Shown here: positions 6,062 to 6,415 of the stretch, piece by piece
How positions within the stretch are numbered: the first letter of the stretch is position 1
Layout of the letters: each line of letters opens with the position of its first letter
Origin: Pseudomonadota bacterium
GTDB lineage: Bacteria; Pseudomonadota; Alphaproteobacteria; Rhizobiales; Xanthobacteraceae
Direction: 5' to 3'
Assembly (NCBI GenBank): GCA_023387555.1
Contig: JAEWHY010000334.1
Location: 1-6,415, forward strand
Length of the DNA: 6,415 nucleotides
The notes under the pieces: generated by a model
What the model was told of the DNA's origin: nothing
The model's database searches: none
The model's input: the letters and a program-made list of their open reading frames with translations, nothing else
Program-made: the position numbers and the translations under genes

Positions 6062-6415
6062 CTATTCGGCCGCCGCGTTGCGCCGGCCGAAGGCCGCCTC
6101 CATCTCGCGCCGCACCCGGACCGCGAGATCGGAGGCGTCATAATCCACGTCGCTCCACCGCAGCGGCGCGCCCTCGGCAATGTCGCGCTTGAGCCGGACC
6201 TGATGCGCCAGTCCGAGCGGCAGGTAACCCGCATCGAGCGAGGCCTGCGCCGGCGCCTGTTTGCCCCAGACGCAGAAGCCGCCCTCCCCGTCCAGCATTT
6301 CACCGGCCTTCAGGTCGCGCTTGGCGGTCGCCACCACATCCGAATGAAAGCCGGTCGGCGCGCCCGTCGGCTCGCCACGCAGCGCAACCGACGCGACCGA
6401 AATGCCAAGCTCGAG
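6062..6415 (-). CDS. C-terminal part of a COG4091-type oxidoreductase with SAF domain (5' end outside window)
   Basis: The reading frame is open from the right edge to a TAG at 6064-6062, giving the last 117 residues. The visible N-terminal stretch LELGISVASVALRGEPTGAP, followed by TGFHSDVVATAKRDLKAGEMLDGEGG and later LPLGLAHQVRLKRDIAEGAPLRWSDV, matches the C-terminal SAF-domain region of the predicted homoserine-dehydrogenase-like NAD(P)-dependent oxidoreductases (COG4091). The SAF repeats show as the two 'K-R-D-(L/I)-x-x-G' units. The Rossmann and catalytic domains lie outside the window, so substrate and activity cannot be judged. Internal GTG starts such as 6337 would cut the conserved region and are rejected. 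It converges on the DUF6494-like gene with an 81-bp gap and is unrelated to the signalling cluster as far as can be seen. Confidence 0.85.
   Translation of the reverse strand, partial: LELGISVASVALRGEPTGAPTGFHSDVVATAKRDLKAGEMLDGEGGFCVWGKQAPAQASLDAGYLPLGLAHQVRLKRDIAEGAPLRWSDVDYDASDLAVRVRREMEAAFGRRNAAAE

Overview
The window looks like chromosomal DNA from a GC-rich alphaproteobacterium, most likely of the Bradyrhizobium / Rhodopseudomonas / Afipia group (Nitrobacteraceae). This is inferred from the strong G/C third-position bias, the C/G-rich interspersed intergenic repeat, and the types of two-component proteins and small conserved genes present. No rRNA, tRNA, CRISPR array, insertion sequence or phage gene was seen.

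Layout, left to right. Positions 1-241 are flank, with a possible gene tail at 2-166 and a candidate promoter. Positions 242-709 (+) encode an exported SnoaL-like/NTF2-fold protein, followed by a strong intrinsic terminator (736-764). Facing it on the minus strand is a three-gene signalling cluster occupying 794-5677. In transcription order it comprises a membrane hybrid histidine kinase with two C-terminal receivers (5677-2927), a single-domain response regulator (2724-2359), and an adenylate cyclase carrying a phosphoacceptor-helix (DHp/HisKA) region and a receiver (2362-794). A composite inverted-repeat element (2772-2890) lies between the kinase and the response regulator. The last two genes overlap by 4 bp (ATGA). 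Divergent from the kinase, at 5774-5980 (+), is a small conserved protein resembling the DUF6494 family. The right edge (6062-6415, minus) holds the C-terminal end of a COG4091-type homoserine-dehydrogenase-like oxidoreductase with a SAF domain, cut by the window.

How the genes could work together (inference): the kinase senses an unknown periplasmic or membrane signal through a long helical sensor region, autophosphorylates, and passes phosphate to its own receivers and/or the free response regulator. The cyclase protein has an intact H-box but no ATPase domain, so it cannot autophosphorylate by the usual route. Its histidine may be a phosphotransfer station that charges its own receiver and sets cAMP output. 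This would be a phosphorelay-to-cAMP module, resembling cyanobacterial CyaC split over several polypeptides. It is the most interesting content of the window. A second, degenerate DHp copy precedes the intact one in the cyclase protein.
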